Source: Merluccius polli
Taxonomy: Eukaryota; Chordata; Actinopteri; Gadiformes; Merlucciidae
Direction of reading: 5' to 3'
Length of the DNA: 64,000 nt
Assembly: GCA_030340625.1 (NCBI GenBank)
Contig: JAOPHQ010003696.1
Coordinates: 311,001 to 375,000, forward strand
Part shown: piece by piece, positions 54,316 through 64,000 of the stretch
How the letters are laid out: every line of letters starts with the position of its first letter
Numbering within the stretch: the stretch's first letter is position 1
Notes under the pieces: generated by a model
Database searches by the model: none
What the model was told of the DNA's origin: nothing
What the model saw: the letters and a program-made list of their open reading frames with translations, nothing else
Position numbers and translations under genes: made by a program

Positions 54316-55240
54316 AGGGACACTAAGTAGTTTTTTTAGTAATTTATTACCTCAAATCAACGTCTTCATTCATAAATAAGTCCCCATTGGTGTACAATTA
54401 TCTCTGTCAACAATCTCACTTATCCTCCTGAGCGAAGAATCACTTATCAGAATTTACATAGGACGGGCAAGCTCTATGGAGGCTTCCATGTCCTTCCGGT
54501 CTATAAAAAACGATGAACTGCCGAGAGGGACAAAAAGCACTCCGTGGTACAGGTAAGGCTAAACGCGTTTTTACTCAGCGCCAGCGTGACTGTGGAACAG
54601 AGAAGGAGCTTAGCGAGACGCGCTTGTCACTTAAAAAACGATATAAACATGAGAACATAATTCACTATCTTGCTCGAGGAGTAATTACTCATACATGCTC
54701 ACACTAATGATTCAATGCAGTTTGAAGTTTGTTTGAAAGAACATACCCAGTGCTCGAAGTGGGCCGGTACGCACCGGTACGCAGTACCGGCACTTCTACA
54801 TTTTACCCTTTAGCGTACCGGCACTTTTTCTTTCGTACCCCCGTCGGTCGTAGGTCCGGGGTGGGTTAATACCCCCCCCACCCCCGTCGGTCGTAGGTCC
54901 GGGGTGGGTTAATATCCCCCCCCCGTCGGTCGTAGGTCCGGGGTGGGTTAATATCCCCCCCCCCCCCCCCCCCCCCCACGTCGCTTTTATGTGAATAAGG
55001 GAGTACCGTACCGGCACCTTTTTTTTTTCCACTTCGAGCACTTAACGTACCTCATCATCCGAAACAAAACTTGATGAAGTGGTGTTTGAAGACATGTTAT
55101 CATGTTGTCATAGCTTCTTGAATCTTGACTAATACCGCTTGCCGTAGTTCGAAAACGCGAGGCGCTAGAGAGCATAAATTCGTTTGAATGCAAAATACAA
55201 TTTGACCACTAGATGGGGGAAAAAACTACTTAGTGCCCCT
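54316..55240. mobile_element. TTAA-type DNA element (second family), with nested hAT MITE
   Basis: TTAA flanks both sides (54312-54315 and 55241-55244). The ends AGGGACACTAAGTAGTTTTTT and its counterpart AAAAAACTACTTAGTGCCCCT are inverted repeats with one mismatch. Without the nested MITE and its duplication it is about 620 bp. No transposase frame is recognised; the 64-codon frame at 54513-54707 is unassigned. TTAA suggests piggyBac or Kolobok mobilisation. Its ends differ from those of 37500-40422. Confidence 0.8.
54748..55043. mobile_element. hAT MITE with three internal GC-rich repeats
   Basis: AACATACC (54740-54747) and AACGTACC (55044-55051) are an 8-bp duplication with one change. The ends CAGTGCTCGAAGTGG and CCACTTCGAGCACTT are inverted repeats. 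The centre has three tandem copies (54843, 54884, 54924; spacing about 40) of a unit GTCGGTCGTAGGTCCGGGGT then GGGTTAATA with C runs between. GTACCGGCAC occurs near both ends. Confidence 0.88.
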
Positions 55241-55244
55241 TTAA

Positions 55245-56441
55245 GTGCATTCAATGTTCAACTTCATGGATTGAAAAGTATTATATAAAAGTAGGTCGGT
55301 GTAGCTTAAGCGCAGCAATGCAAAAAGTGGTTGTTTGCAAAGGGCTTTTAGGAAATGAGAGCAAGAAAATTCACGACAATGTAAATGTGGCATTGAGGTG
55401 AAGTGTTGAGGGTCAATGACAATATTATTAATATTATCCTCTCTATTATTACTTCTCTGGGCTGAAACATCCAACACGGTGCTGAAATCTGACTTTGTAC
55501 ATCATTTTCATCACTTAATCCTTCTTACATATTGACTAAGGAGCCAGTTTTGCATTAGGATTATGTAGGGTGTAATAAAAATCTTGTGGAGTGTTCTCTT
55601 GAAAATCTCTTTAAATATTGGAATGAATATCTTTTCGGATTTGAGCTAAAACATTTCATATGCACACACACACACACACACTAGTCTTGCAGCAGTCTCA
55701 AAAGGGCTCCACAAGCCCACATCGGAAGGAGAGTGTGGTTTGCAGCTGTTTTACCATCGCGCTACACTGTAGCTACATGAACAAACAGAAGAAAACTGTG
55801 CATAGCTATATGGGAATCTGAGACTGCCTGACACACCTAGTGGGACTGGAGATCTCCAAATACCCCATACTCAGTGCCATCTGAAGGGTATCGGGTACTC
55901 TCTCTCTGCACCTCTTATTGTCTGCACTTGTGCACATGCGTGTGTGCTTGTGTGTGTGGGGGTGTATGTATGAGTGTGTGTGTGTGTGAGGCTGTCTCTG
56001 AAGGTGGAAGAAAGGGAGATAGAAAGGGAGATGGATGGAGAAAATGGCAGGGTTGATAAACGTGCCTTTTATAACTGGATAATATGTTGAGTATGAACAC
56101 ACGCACACACACAAACACTCGTGTGTGTGTGTGTGCATGTGTGTGTGTGTGCGTGTGTATGTGTGTGTGTGTGTGTGTGTCGGGGTGGGTTGTGTTGTGT
56201 ATGCATGCACACATTTTTAAATAAACAATTGACAGTAGAGAGGGTTGTTTTTCACAAAACGAGTCTTAAATGTAAAAGAGGACACACACACTCTAAGGGA
56301 TGTAGGCACGTGGTTGAAAACAAAGGATGGCAGAGAAGCACTAAACAAAACATTGTCTCCAATCTCAGGAGAACAAGTGAAATGCAACATTTATGACCTG
56401 ATCTCTAACTCTTGGCAAAACATTCCCATTTCTCCCATATT

Positions 56442-56485
<44 letters not shown>

Positions 56486-57340
56486 GAAGGAAAGAGGGGG
56501 AATATACTTAAAATACGTAACTCTTCTGAAATATATCTAGGTGCTTTACAGTATATGTAAATCACCACTTTTGGTGCCACACTCAAAAGTCATATTGCTA
56601 GAGAAAAAATTATACTTTTACAACATTTCAGATCAATTGATGAAATTTATCCAATGTACATTTAATCTATGTGTTTTTATTATCCATGATCATCCAATGT
56701 ACTGAATGTCTATTTTCCTCCAACATATCCGATGCTACGTCCTCACCTCTCCCGTCCCAAAACTTTTCCAGGCATATATCATCAAGGCTCCATGCGTTTA
56801 TTTTGAGCTCCTGCAGTTTCTCCGCAAATATAATCAGTCACTGTTGTTTGTGAACCATCATTGCAAGTGGTGCTTGAGACAGCTATGCTGGCTGTTGTAA
56901 ATACGATCAGACCTGATCCTTGTAGCTACGTTGTACGCTTTTTACCCCCCAAGGGACGATCTCAGTTTTCACAATTTCTCTCTCTTGCATGTATTTGCAT
57001 ATGTGTCTTCCAGTTGTTTATTTAAGTATTGTCCCTATCCATTTATCTATTCCTGATCGAAGAGTTTTGATGATGGCATCCTATGCCATAAGGGCTTTGT
57101 GTACTTATGTTACTTCAGTAAATGGCACATCTGAGTGGAAAGATATACATTTACAGCTACAGGTAAATTACCATTTCCATCTGAATCTTTTTTCTAAACC
57201 TACTCAGCAGCATCTCTCTCAAAGAGAGAAAGGGTCCTGGCCTTCTGTTTCCACAAATTCCTTTTATGTTACATCATACATACACTTTACATGTTTACCA
57301 ATCAATATTATATGCAAACTCAGAAACTGACTTTTTTTCT
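55245..57340. other. No gene recognised; several microsatellites
   Basis: CA tract 55662-55681, TG tracts about 55940-55990 and 56122-56180, CA patch 56098-56112, (CT)n 56446-56480. Remaining sequence is AT-rich with frames of 60-113 codons (56671-56900, 56989-57330) that show no domain. Confidence 0.55.
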
Positions 57341-57349
57341 TCCAGTGTG

Positions 57350-57840
57350 CAAGACCTGTAGCCAGGAAATCTAGACGCTCCTAGCGGCAGCAAATTTAAT
57401 TTGCAGCCAGGGGGGTCTAGCACTTCTCCGTCGTTTTTCTGTGAAAATCTGTCAGGCCAATCACAGCGTGAGGAGCGGAGTCGGAAGCCGGGCTACCTAA
57501 TGACGACAGAGTTGCGACGGTTCTGTGTTAGAGGGAAACAATGGCTGCTGCTGCTGGCGAACAGCTGTCTTTCGACTCGGCTTTGGCCGCGACTCTTCAA
57601 GACTTGAAGTTAACATTTTATTTCACTATTCTTCCACAATCCACCATACGGAACACTTCCCCATGGACTAATTTCCGTCGCTCTGACTACGTCACCTTCT
57701 TCGTTGCTCTGATTGGTTGTAGCGCTATCCTTTTGCGTGCAGAGGGAACTTGAAAGACAACCGTTTATCCCGCCCACACTGCCAATGGAGCAGTGCCAGA
57801 CCCTACATCTTTCTGATGTGGGTCTGGCTTGCCAGGCTAC
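57350..57840 (+). mobile_element. Short DNA element with inverted TGTAGCC ends and a small ORF
   Basis: The ends TGTAGCCAGG (57357) and CCAGGCTACA (57831-57840) are inverted repeats. CAAGAC occurs just outside the left end (57349-57354) and overlapping the right end (57839-57844), so the true duplication is unclear. I recognise the right end (GATGTGGGTCTGGCTTGCCA) as common in fish genomes. The superfamily is not settled. Confidence 0.55.
57541..57753 (+). CDS. Small ORF of the short element, 70 codons
   Basis: The frame starts MAAAAGEQLSFDSALAATLQ in a good start context (AACAATGG) and continues DLKLTFYFTILPQSTIRNTS to the end LLRAEGT. This leaves open whether it is the N-terminal exon of a longer element protein or a chance frame. 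No catalytic motif is present. The region upstream is GC-rich, promoter-like. Confidence 0.35.
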   Translation: MAAAAGEQLSFDSALAATLQDLKLTFYFTILPQSTIRNTSPWTNFRRSDYVTFFVALIGCSAILLRAEGT

Positions 57841-58394
57841 AAGACTTGAGTTCTATAGTTAAAGGTGTTACGATTAGGGATGTCCCGATCAGGTTTTTTT
57901 GCCCCCGAGTCCGAGTCATTTGATTTTGAGTATCTGCCGATACCGAGTCCCGATCTGATACTTCTACAGTACATTAACAAAATGAAGAACAGCGAAGAAA
58001 CAGAACCAGAATGTCCCTGATTTTTTATTTTATTCAGCTTATTTTATCATTTAACACTTATAAACAGAGCACTTCTGTGAGGTAGCTTGAACAATCAAGT
58101 AATCAAGTAATAAAAAAATTCTTCACATTGGAGTTTAGTGCAACAATGTCTAATATAAAAACAAACAGCAGCTCAACTTGAAATACCTGGCAGGCATGTA
58201 AACAAATAAGCAAATAAAAGTGCCACAGTGTTATAAAGTAAGGCCAGTAATGTGCTTTTCGGAACTGCACTCCTAATTCTTACTCTCCTCCTCTGGCTTC
58301 ACAGAAGGAAATGTACGTTTTTCTTGATGAATAGATAGATAGATATCTATATATGTATATTTATTCTCTTTTTTTAATCAGGACTATAATATTT

Positions 58395-58989
58395 CAAAAC
58401 AAATGGGAAAAATAACAGCTTTGATAAAAATAACGTCACTTTGCTGTATGCCGTAAAGCGAAGCAGAACACGACAGCAGCTTGAAGCTGGGGGCGCGAAT
58501 ATGTCTGCGGAGTGGAGGTATTTTAAAGTGGATGACAAAAATATTCCATAAGCATAAGAAATCCCGGGTCTTCTACAAGGGGAGAATGGCTGGTCACTCA
58601 TTGCAATCAGTTGTGCTATCTTAGCTGTGATCCCCTGTGCCTTCTCGCAGTCGCGGGGCATTTTTTCTCTCTTCTTCAAAGTGTCTTGTAGCGTGGGCTG
58701 ACTTGTCTTCGACTGGGTTGCCTGGGTAAACTCTGTGTATTGTGACAGGTGTTTGTTTTTGAGGTGCCGTATCAGGTTTGTTGTGTTGAATGCAGCCTTG
58801 TCCTTGCCATCTCTTGAAATCCCAAGTTTGCATATCTCACAGTTTGCAATCGCAACGTTTTTGTCATCCACACCGCAGACATATTCGCGCCCCCAGCTTC
58901 AAGCTGCTGCCGCGTTCTGCTTCGCTTTACGGCACGCAGCAAAGTGACGTAATTTTTATCAAAGCTGTTATTTTTCCCATTTGTTTAAT
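58395..58989. repeat. Inverted arms (about 112 bp each) around the BED-finger sequence
   Basis: 58395-58508 is the reverse complement of 58873-58989 with about five changes. It starts and ends with AAATGGGAAAAATAACAGCT-type sequence and runs inward to ATATTCGCGCCCCCAGCTTC. The loop of about 364 bases is the BED-finger region. Confidence 0.9.
58500..58871 (-). pseudogene. BED zinc-finger remnant of a ZBED-type hAT transposase
   Basis: From 58871 the minus frame reads MDDKNVAIANCEICKLGISR, DGKDKAAFNTTNLIRHLKNK and HLSQY: a BED finger with Cys11-x2-Cys14 and His36-x4-His41. Then come ITAKIAQLIAMSDQPFS, the conserved link before the catalytic core. The core is deleted right after DQPFS, and the frame continues 50 codons into the inverted arm (ending KYYSPD at 58374). 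It may still encode a DNA-binding peptide, but no catalytic residues remain. Confidence 0.88.
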
Positions 58990-59057
58990 AAATATACATA
59001 TATAGATATGTATCCGATCCCTGAACGGGATGTAATCGGGACATCCCTAGTTACGAT

Positions 59058-60031
59058 TCTCCTAAAAATATACACTACACTATTTTTTCTTACACAAAAA
59101 GGATTTACATCAAGCTAAAGCAAATACCAAATGCTTGCTGAACAGTTACATGTTACTCTCTCAGATTCCAGCTTGTAATTTGGGACGTTGCAAAGCAATC
59201 AGTTCGAGCCACTTGCAAAAACAGCATGCCGTGATGGATGTGCTGTGGAATATGATATTATAGAATATAGATTTATGGGAGTGATTGATGAAATTCTTAG
59301 TGAGCTCAGTAGACACCTTATTTTGCTTATTTTATTCAACTGGGTTTTCTTTGAATTCTAATGGTAATGAATATGTATATTGCCTATCTCCTTGGCACAG
59401 GGAATTTGCAGCAATGAAAATGGTGTGAGAGCACCAAAGAGAGTTTTTCCCATGTTTTTCTGAACATTGGGTCATACACAATGACCTATCTCAATTATTT
59501 GGCATGTGCTATGTCCTTGTTGAATGATATTCTCTCTATATCATGTTTTTAGTTTCTGTGTTCTAAAGAGTGACAGCAACATAGGTGGGCGGGGGGCTTC
59601 CTGACGGTGGTTCAGCCCCCTTACTGTGTCTGAGATCTCACCAAATGTTCTTAGTTAAATCATGGAGGTTTTTCCGGAACAACCCAACACATACAATTTC
59701 CCATAAGATGTTCTTTCATTTGTTGAAATTCAGTTTTTTTTTTTTTACACATTTATATTTGGTTCACAGGGGTGACTAAAATGGCAGTAACCTACCATTT
59801 TTGCTTTGTTTTATTTGAACCATTTTGCTTTTGTTTTGGTGTATGCTGGAAGAAAATATGTTCATTTTTAATGCACAAATGCATTGGTCCATTTCTTGTA
59901 ACAAATCAATTTTTTCTCAGACAAGGTGATGAAGAAGGGGGAATAGCCTTCAATGGAATGCCGCCTTCCATTCTTACACTGCCGTGGAAAATTACAATAA
60001 AGAGATAATATCCACAGTCAATATCCCACAG
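59058..60031. other. No gene recognised
   Basis: AT-rich unassigned DNA. Frames at 59585-59779 and 59772-60008 carry no motif. Confidence 0.5.
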
Positions 60032-60154
60032 AATGGGATTCTGGATAAATGCTGTTGCAAAGGAAAAGTGGAGCTTTATTCAGAGCTGTGACATGCTCTG
60101 CCAAGAAGTGAAACGCAATGGGACAAGCACAGAAGCTGATATCTTCTCTCTTCG
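60032..60154 (+). CDS. Candidate coding exon (weak)
   Basis: An acceptor-like CCCACAG (ends 60031) and a strong donor CTTCG|GTAAGT (intron from 60155) enclose 123 bases. In one frame these read open from ATG at 60033: MGFWINAVAKEKWSFIQSCD, MLCQEVKRNGTSTEADIFSL and R, 40 codons plus two bases. Amino-acid composition is ordinary for a protein rather than repeat-like. I do not recognise the protein, the pyrimidine tract is poor and no partner exon was found, so this may be chance. Confidence 0.25.
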
Positions 60155-60584
60155 GTAAGTACCTATTTGTAGACCCAAAATGACTGAACACTGGATCTGT
60201 TAAATGTGGTTTCGTCTATAGGCTAAGCATTGCATTTACACCTTGGCTTAAGCCTAGACAGGAGAGACAGAGAGAATATGGAGAGACAGTGCTGTCGTCC
60301 ACTCGACACCAAGGGAAAGGGGATATACCCGTCTTGACCTTGATGCGTCAATAAGTGGTATAATGGAGAGCTAGCGATAGTCATGTGGTAGCTGTCCCAT
60401 CAATAGATCATGTCGGTTGTTGACATTAGTAAATATATAGTCTGCAAGAAGCTTCCCTAGATATTTTGCCCATTTCCGAATACGCTTTGACACTTTCGCA
60501 CCTATGTTGGTGAGAATGTGTATATGAATATTAAACAGCAAAGCAAGCCATTTATCAATTCATCCATTTATTCATCTTGATGTT
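60155..60584. other. No gene recognised
   Basis: Unassigned sequence between the candidate exon and the minisatellite. Confidence 0.45.
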
Positions 60585-60613
60585 ATTGTTTGGTATACAA
60601 TATACCAAACAAT
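60585..60613. repeat. Perfect palindrome, 13-bp arms
   Basis: ATTGTTTGGTATA, loop CAA, TATACCAAACAAT. It directly abuts the 36-bp minisatellite. Confidence 0.95.
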
Positions 60614-60751
60614 CCAGCAGTCCTACTATGTTATAGCAGAACTACTGATCCAGCGGTCCTACTATGTTATAGCAGAACTACTGATCCAGCGGTCCTACTA
60701 TGTTATAGCAGAACTCCTGATCCAGCGGTCCTACTATGTTATAGCAGAACT
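60614..60751 (+). repeat. 36-bp minisatellite, about four units
   Basis: The unit includes CCTACTATGTTATAGCAGAA and CTACTGATCCAGCGGT. The four copies differ at single bases. As 36 is a multiple of three, an open frame runs through with the 12-residue repeat DPAVLLCYSRTT; this is a consequence of the period and not evidence of a gene. Confidence 0.95.
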
Positions 60752-60919
60752 TCTGGGGGGGAAATGGCACAGTGCCTGGGCTGGAAACCAAAAACTGCAA
60801 GGGGTGGAGTTACACCTTGTTTCCTGTTTCGGTTCACAGCTTCCACTGCCCCTAGTGGTGACTGCCTACATTACCACCCAGCCTGCATTGCAATAAACAC
60901 ATGCTACAGCCGTGTGCGT

Positions 60920-60956
<37 letters not shown>

Positions 60957-61122
60957 AAAGACTTTAACTTTCAAGTCCTGTTATCTGCCATCTCATGGCT
61001 GATTTTATCAGTCATTTGAATTCAACACAAGCTGCAAGATAACAAAGCTTTGCCGCTGGTTCAAAACAATGGCATTTGTTACCAAGAGGCAGCCACTGTG
61101 TGTGTGTGTGTGTGGGTGTGTG

Positions 61123-61161
<39 letters not shown>

Positions 61162-61291
61162 TGTTTTGTTTGGTGAAATAACACATCACTAAAGGCCAAA
61201 CTGCGTAATCGATTATTTGTACTTATACATAAACATATGATAAATAGGATAAAAACTGTGTTCAACTCAGCACACACACTCTCTCTCTCTT

Positions 61292-61322
<31 letters not shown>

Positions 61323-61612
61323 TGTGATACTCAGCAGTTTACTGACAAGAGGAGAAATGTGGGGAAGGAAAGCAGCAGATGATGATGTAGATGTTGCAGA
61401 GCTGTTTTTAGCATATCTGTCCTATACAAGAACACACACATACACACGCACACATGCATACTGTTCATCTGTCTATGTCATGTATTTGTGTTATCTGTGT
61501 GTGTGCAGGCGTGTGTGTGCACCTGCATGCCTTCATGCATATGCTATTTTTGTGTGTCTGTGTGTATGTATGTGTGCGTGTGTGCGTGCATGCATGTGTG
61601 TGTGAGTGAAAA
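60752..61612. repeat. Cluster of GT/CA/CT microsatellites
   Basis: GT tracts at 60914-60954, 61098-61118 and 61125-61159; CT then CA at 61280-61322; CA at 61431-61455; GT-rich 61495-61605. Short unique spacers lie between, and no coding content is supported. Confidence 0.85.
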
Positions 61613-63695
61613 GTCGAGGGGATGAGGAAGGACAGAAGAGAAGAAAGGGGAAGTGGAGAAGGAGAATAGAATAGGCAGGTGAGGAGGTCCAAAAAGCAGG
61701 TCATGACCAACACAGGTAAGGCCGGTAAAGTCTCTGCATGCTTCCTTGACCAGGTGAGTGAGTCAGCCAGCAGGCGAGGTGGTGGAAAGACAAGGGATAA
61801 CAGATGGAAGAGGCTGTGACCCCCCCCCCCCCCCCCACTCCCCTCATCGCTGATCTCACACATTTTATTTTGTTGCAGTATTTTTTTTTCCGGGTGTGAC
61901 CCACCCACCTCTATGTTCCTGCAGTATAAGCGTCACCATTGCCCCCTCAGCAATCACTTTGTTACTGTTAGAATGAAACATGATGTAAAGATGGTGGATA
62001 AAAAAAACAAAGGGATGATTGTGTAGAAATAAAAAATGTAAATAAAAAAAAAGGTTTGTCCTTTTAGACTCTCATTCTTAGACCCCTTGTGCTCTGAAAT
62101 GTATTCCTTCTTCCCTGTCGCCTTTTGTGCGAGTGAAAGATTAGTTGTTCCCCGCACCCAAGCTGTGTGAATTACATCCGCCATCCAACAACAGGCCGGC
62201 AGGCAGGCGCATCATCTTGCATCTGTTGGTGTGGGTGTAAGTGTGTGTGTTTCACACAGGCTCCGGCTAAATGTTAACAACGTCGCGCTAACTCAACTGA
62301 GAGGCCGCTCTGGTACTAAAAACTGGATGGGAGGGAGACGGCAGAGATATTTTATAGCTTGGGCTTTTTTATGTTCTTGCTTTGCACAACCGAAGACACT
62401 TTTTTAAAATATATTTATATATTTGTTTTTCACACTGACTGACTGGCTTCATTTAAATAGCCATTTATTTAAAAGGAGTCCATCGCTGTTTTCCTACATG
62501 GGGCAATTAACTATTGATGCATATTTAACTGCTATTTGTGTCAATTTGTATATAATCATTTGAAATGTTCCTAATGCTGCCACTGGGGTCAAATTTACAG
62601 CAAAGTGGAGCAATTACAAACAATCTAGAATTGAAAAGGGCTAATAGTCACAATCAAAGTGTATTTTACCAAATGCTAAATGTGTTTTTATTTTTTTCCA
62701 AACCAACATTACATCTCTCACCATTCACTTTGAATTTACATTTCATTATACTTTTGATAGATTTTTCCAATTTTAGTACATGGGAAGGAGAAATGCCGGA
62801 TTGTGTTTTTCAAAAACACTGGCTTAAGACAATGTTGTGGTGCTGAGTCTGATAGGGGCACAATTACACTTTATATACAAGGTGAATTGTATTGTGTTTT
62901 TCCCACAGAATATTGCAAAGGGAAACAGACTTTTGTCAACACGACCATGCCACTGTGCCATATACCACATGCTGGCCAACGGCTCAAAAAGCTGAATCAG
63001 AGTGTTTTGGGGGATTCTGGATCTCAGACACCCTGAATGTATTTTTACTGCAGTTGTTACAGAGTGGGTCAATAGAAGCTATTATCATACCATATCGTGG
63101 ACATTGCTTGAGTGATTTAACCACTCCTCAAAAGCCTGGATTACCATAATATGTAATCTGGCAGAGCTCGGGCTCCTGGCCCCCAAATAGCATCACACTG
63201 AGCACACTAAGTTAGGTTTGTCCACCGAGGGTTACAGGGCACTATGATAATTATGGCAAAGCAACATAGAACACCAATATACATCATAGTGTACATGTGT
63301 GTGGATATATTTCAGTATGTGCACATGATCAGAGTGTTGTTCATATTCATTCCTATGGCTATACACTCATTTAAATTGTGTCTCAATCAGAGCTATCGAC
63401 CTTCACTCATATCTATACATTCAATACAGCAACAGTATTTATCCAGCCATGGAAATAAAAAAAAACGGGAAGGGTCTATGTTAAATATTATTAGTTGTTT
63501 TTTTTTAAATCCAATTTGAAAATAAGAATTTTATGTATTTTAAGGCCTTCAGTTATAATCACAAAACCAATGTTACCTGTGCGTGACGTTTGTTTCTTGT
63601 GGCAAAATCTGTTGGTACTACAAACTCATTCCTCACTGTGGAACAATATTACAAACTTGTATTCACACCCTGTCTTATGATGGCATTATATACTG
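61613..63695. other. No gene recognised
   Basis: Unassigned; a C run at 61820-61837, A-rich runs at 62003-62052, GGCAGGCAGGC-type repeats at 62192-62208. Frames of 60-93 codons have no recognisable domain. Confidence 0.5.
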
Positions 63696-63699
63696 TGTG

Positions 63700-63725
63700 T
63701 GCACGTGTGTGTGTATATATATAGG

Positions 63726-63770
<45 letters not shown>

Positions 63771-63791
63771 AAGTATACTATATATATATAG
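63700..63791. repeat. (GT)n/(TA)n microsatellite
   Basis: GTGTGTGTATATATATAGGC then an AT tract (63730-63769) and TATATATATA at 63780-63790. Confidence 0.9.
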
Positions 63792-64000
63792 AGTTCTTTT
63801 CCAAAACGCATTAAACACCAAATTTTAAAAAAATGAGTTTATTATGCCCTTTTGCTGTGCACTGAACCTATTCACTGCTCCATCAACATTTCATGCCAAA
63901 TCACTATATTTCCTTGTTTAAAATGTACTGCAAGATGCCGTTTCTATCCAAAACATGTGTGGCTCTAAAAAAATGTGTTTTCCTGAAAACTCTCAAAATG

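Larger units (their letters stand above)
57875..59049. mobile_element. hAT element with perfect 8-bp target duplication and internal inverted duplication
   Basis: GTTACGAT flanks it at 57867-57874 and 59050-59057. The ends TAGGGATGTCCCGAT are identical inverted repeats of 15 bases. The right subterminal part is also present in reverse at 58341-58508: GCGCCCCCAGCTTCAAGCTG and CTTTACGGCACGCAGCAAAG at 58880-58946 pair with 58440-58500. A BED-finger coding stretch sits between the arms. No catalytic domain. Confidence 0.9.

Noticed and set aside
60614..60751. CRISPR-like array
   Set aside because: Units are contiguous 36-bp tandem copies without spacers, in a eukaryotic context.
1..64000. tRNA, rRNA or snRNA genes
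   Set aside because: No cloverleaf with A/B box signatures or conserved rRNA stretches was noticed on either strand by eye; a covariance-model scan would be decisive.

Overview
The window looks like transposon-rich, intergenic or intronic DNA from a ray-finned (teleost) fish. The evidence is the mix of mobile families: Rex3 (RTE clade) with its GATG-type tail, Rex1-like and L2-like LINEs with 'GCGCTATATAAAT' tails, a fish-type Tc1/mariner element, many hAT elements, a Harbinger-type MITE, Gypsy-type solo LTRs, and abundant CA/GT and AT microsatellites. I could not support a single host protein-coding gene, rRNA, tRNA or CRISPR array. The only host-type candidates are one short possible exon near 60.03-60.15 kb and splice/polyadenylation-like signals on the minus strand at 42.2-44.5 kb.

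Layout. 0-5.6 kb: edge of a hAT element, a decayed L2-like LINE interrupted by a TTAA-type element and by a hAT with a perfect 8-bp target duplication, a small foldback MITE, and a second LINE fragment. 5.6-13.8 kb: mostly unassigned DNA with microsatellites and one solo LTR. 13.86-15.09 kb: a Tc1/mariner element with DD36E spacing and one frameshift. 15-18.5 kb: repeat fragments. 18.49-22.30 kb: a near full-length Rex3 carrying a solo LTR. 23.4-24.1 kb: Rex1-like fragment. 25.4-29.5 kb: tandem duplications and minisatellites. 29.54-32.77 kb: a decayed hAT with BED-finger and transposase remnants, inserted in a GTAG microsatellite. 33.8-35.5 kb: LINE tail followed by a Harbinger-type MITE that holds a further repeat and a foldback element with telomere-like repeats. 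37.5-40.4 kb: a palindromic TTAA-type element split by a hAT. 42.1-45.0 kb: CpG-rich, unassigned. 44.97-49.94 kb: the most notable object, a P-superfamily-like element (29-bp perfect inverted ends, 8-bp perfect target duplication, THAP domain) split by a 4-kb hAT that itself carries an L2 LINE. 51.8-55.2 kb: hAT fragments, an internally deleted Rex3 and a TTAA-type element with a nested hAT MITE. 57.3-59.05 kb: a short element with a small ORF, then a hAT derivative that keeps only a BED finger between inverted arms. 59-64 kb: mostly unassigned, with a 36-bp minisatellite and microsatellites.

The features do not form a pathway. They record layered insertion: target duplications and interrupted copies give relative ages (for example P-like element first, then hAT, then probably L2). 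All transposase and reverse-transcriptase frames seen are broken or truncated, so none of these copies looks autonomous. Family names rest on motifs, target duplications and termini read by eye; no database search was possible.
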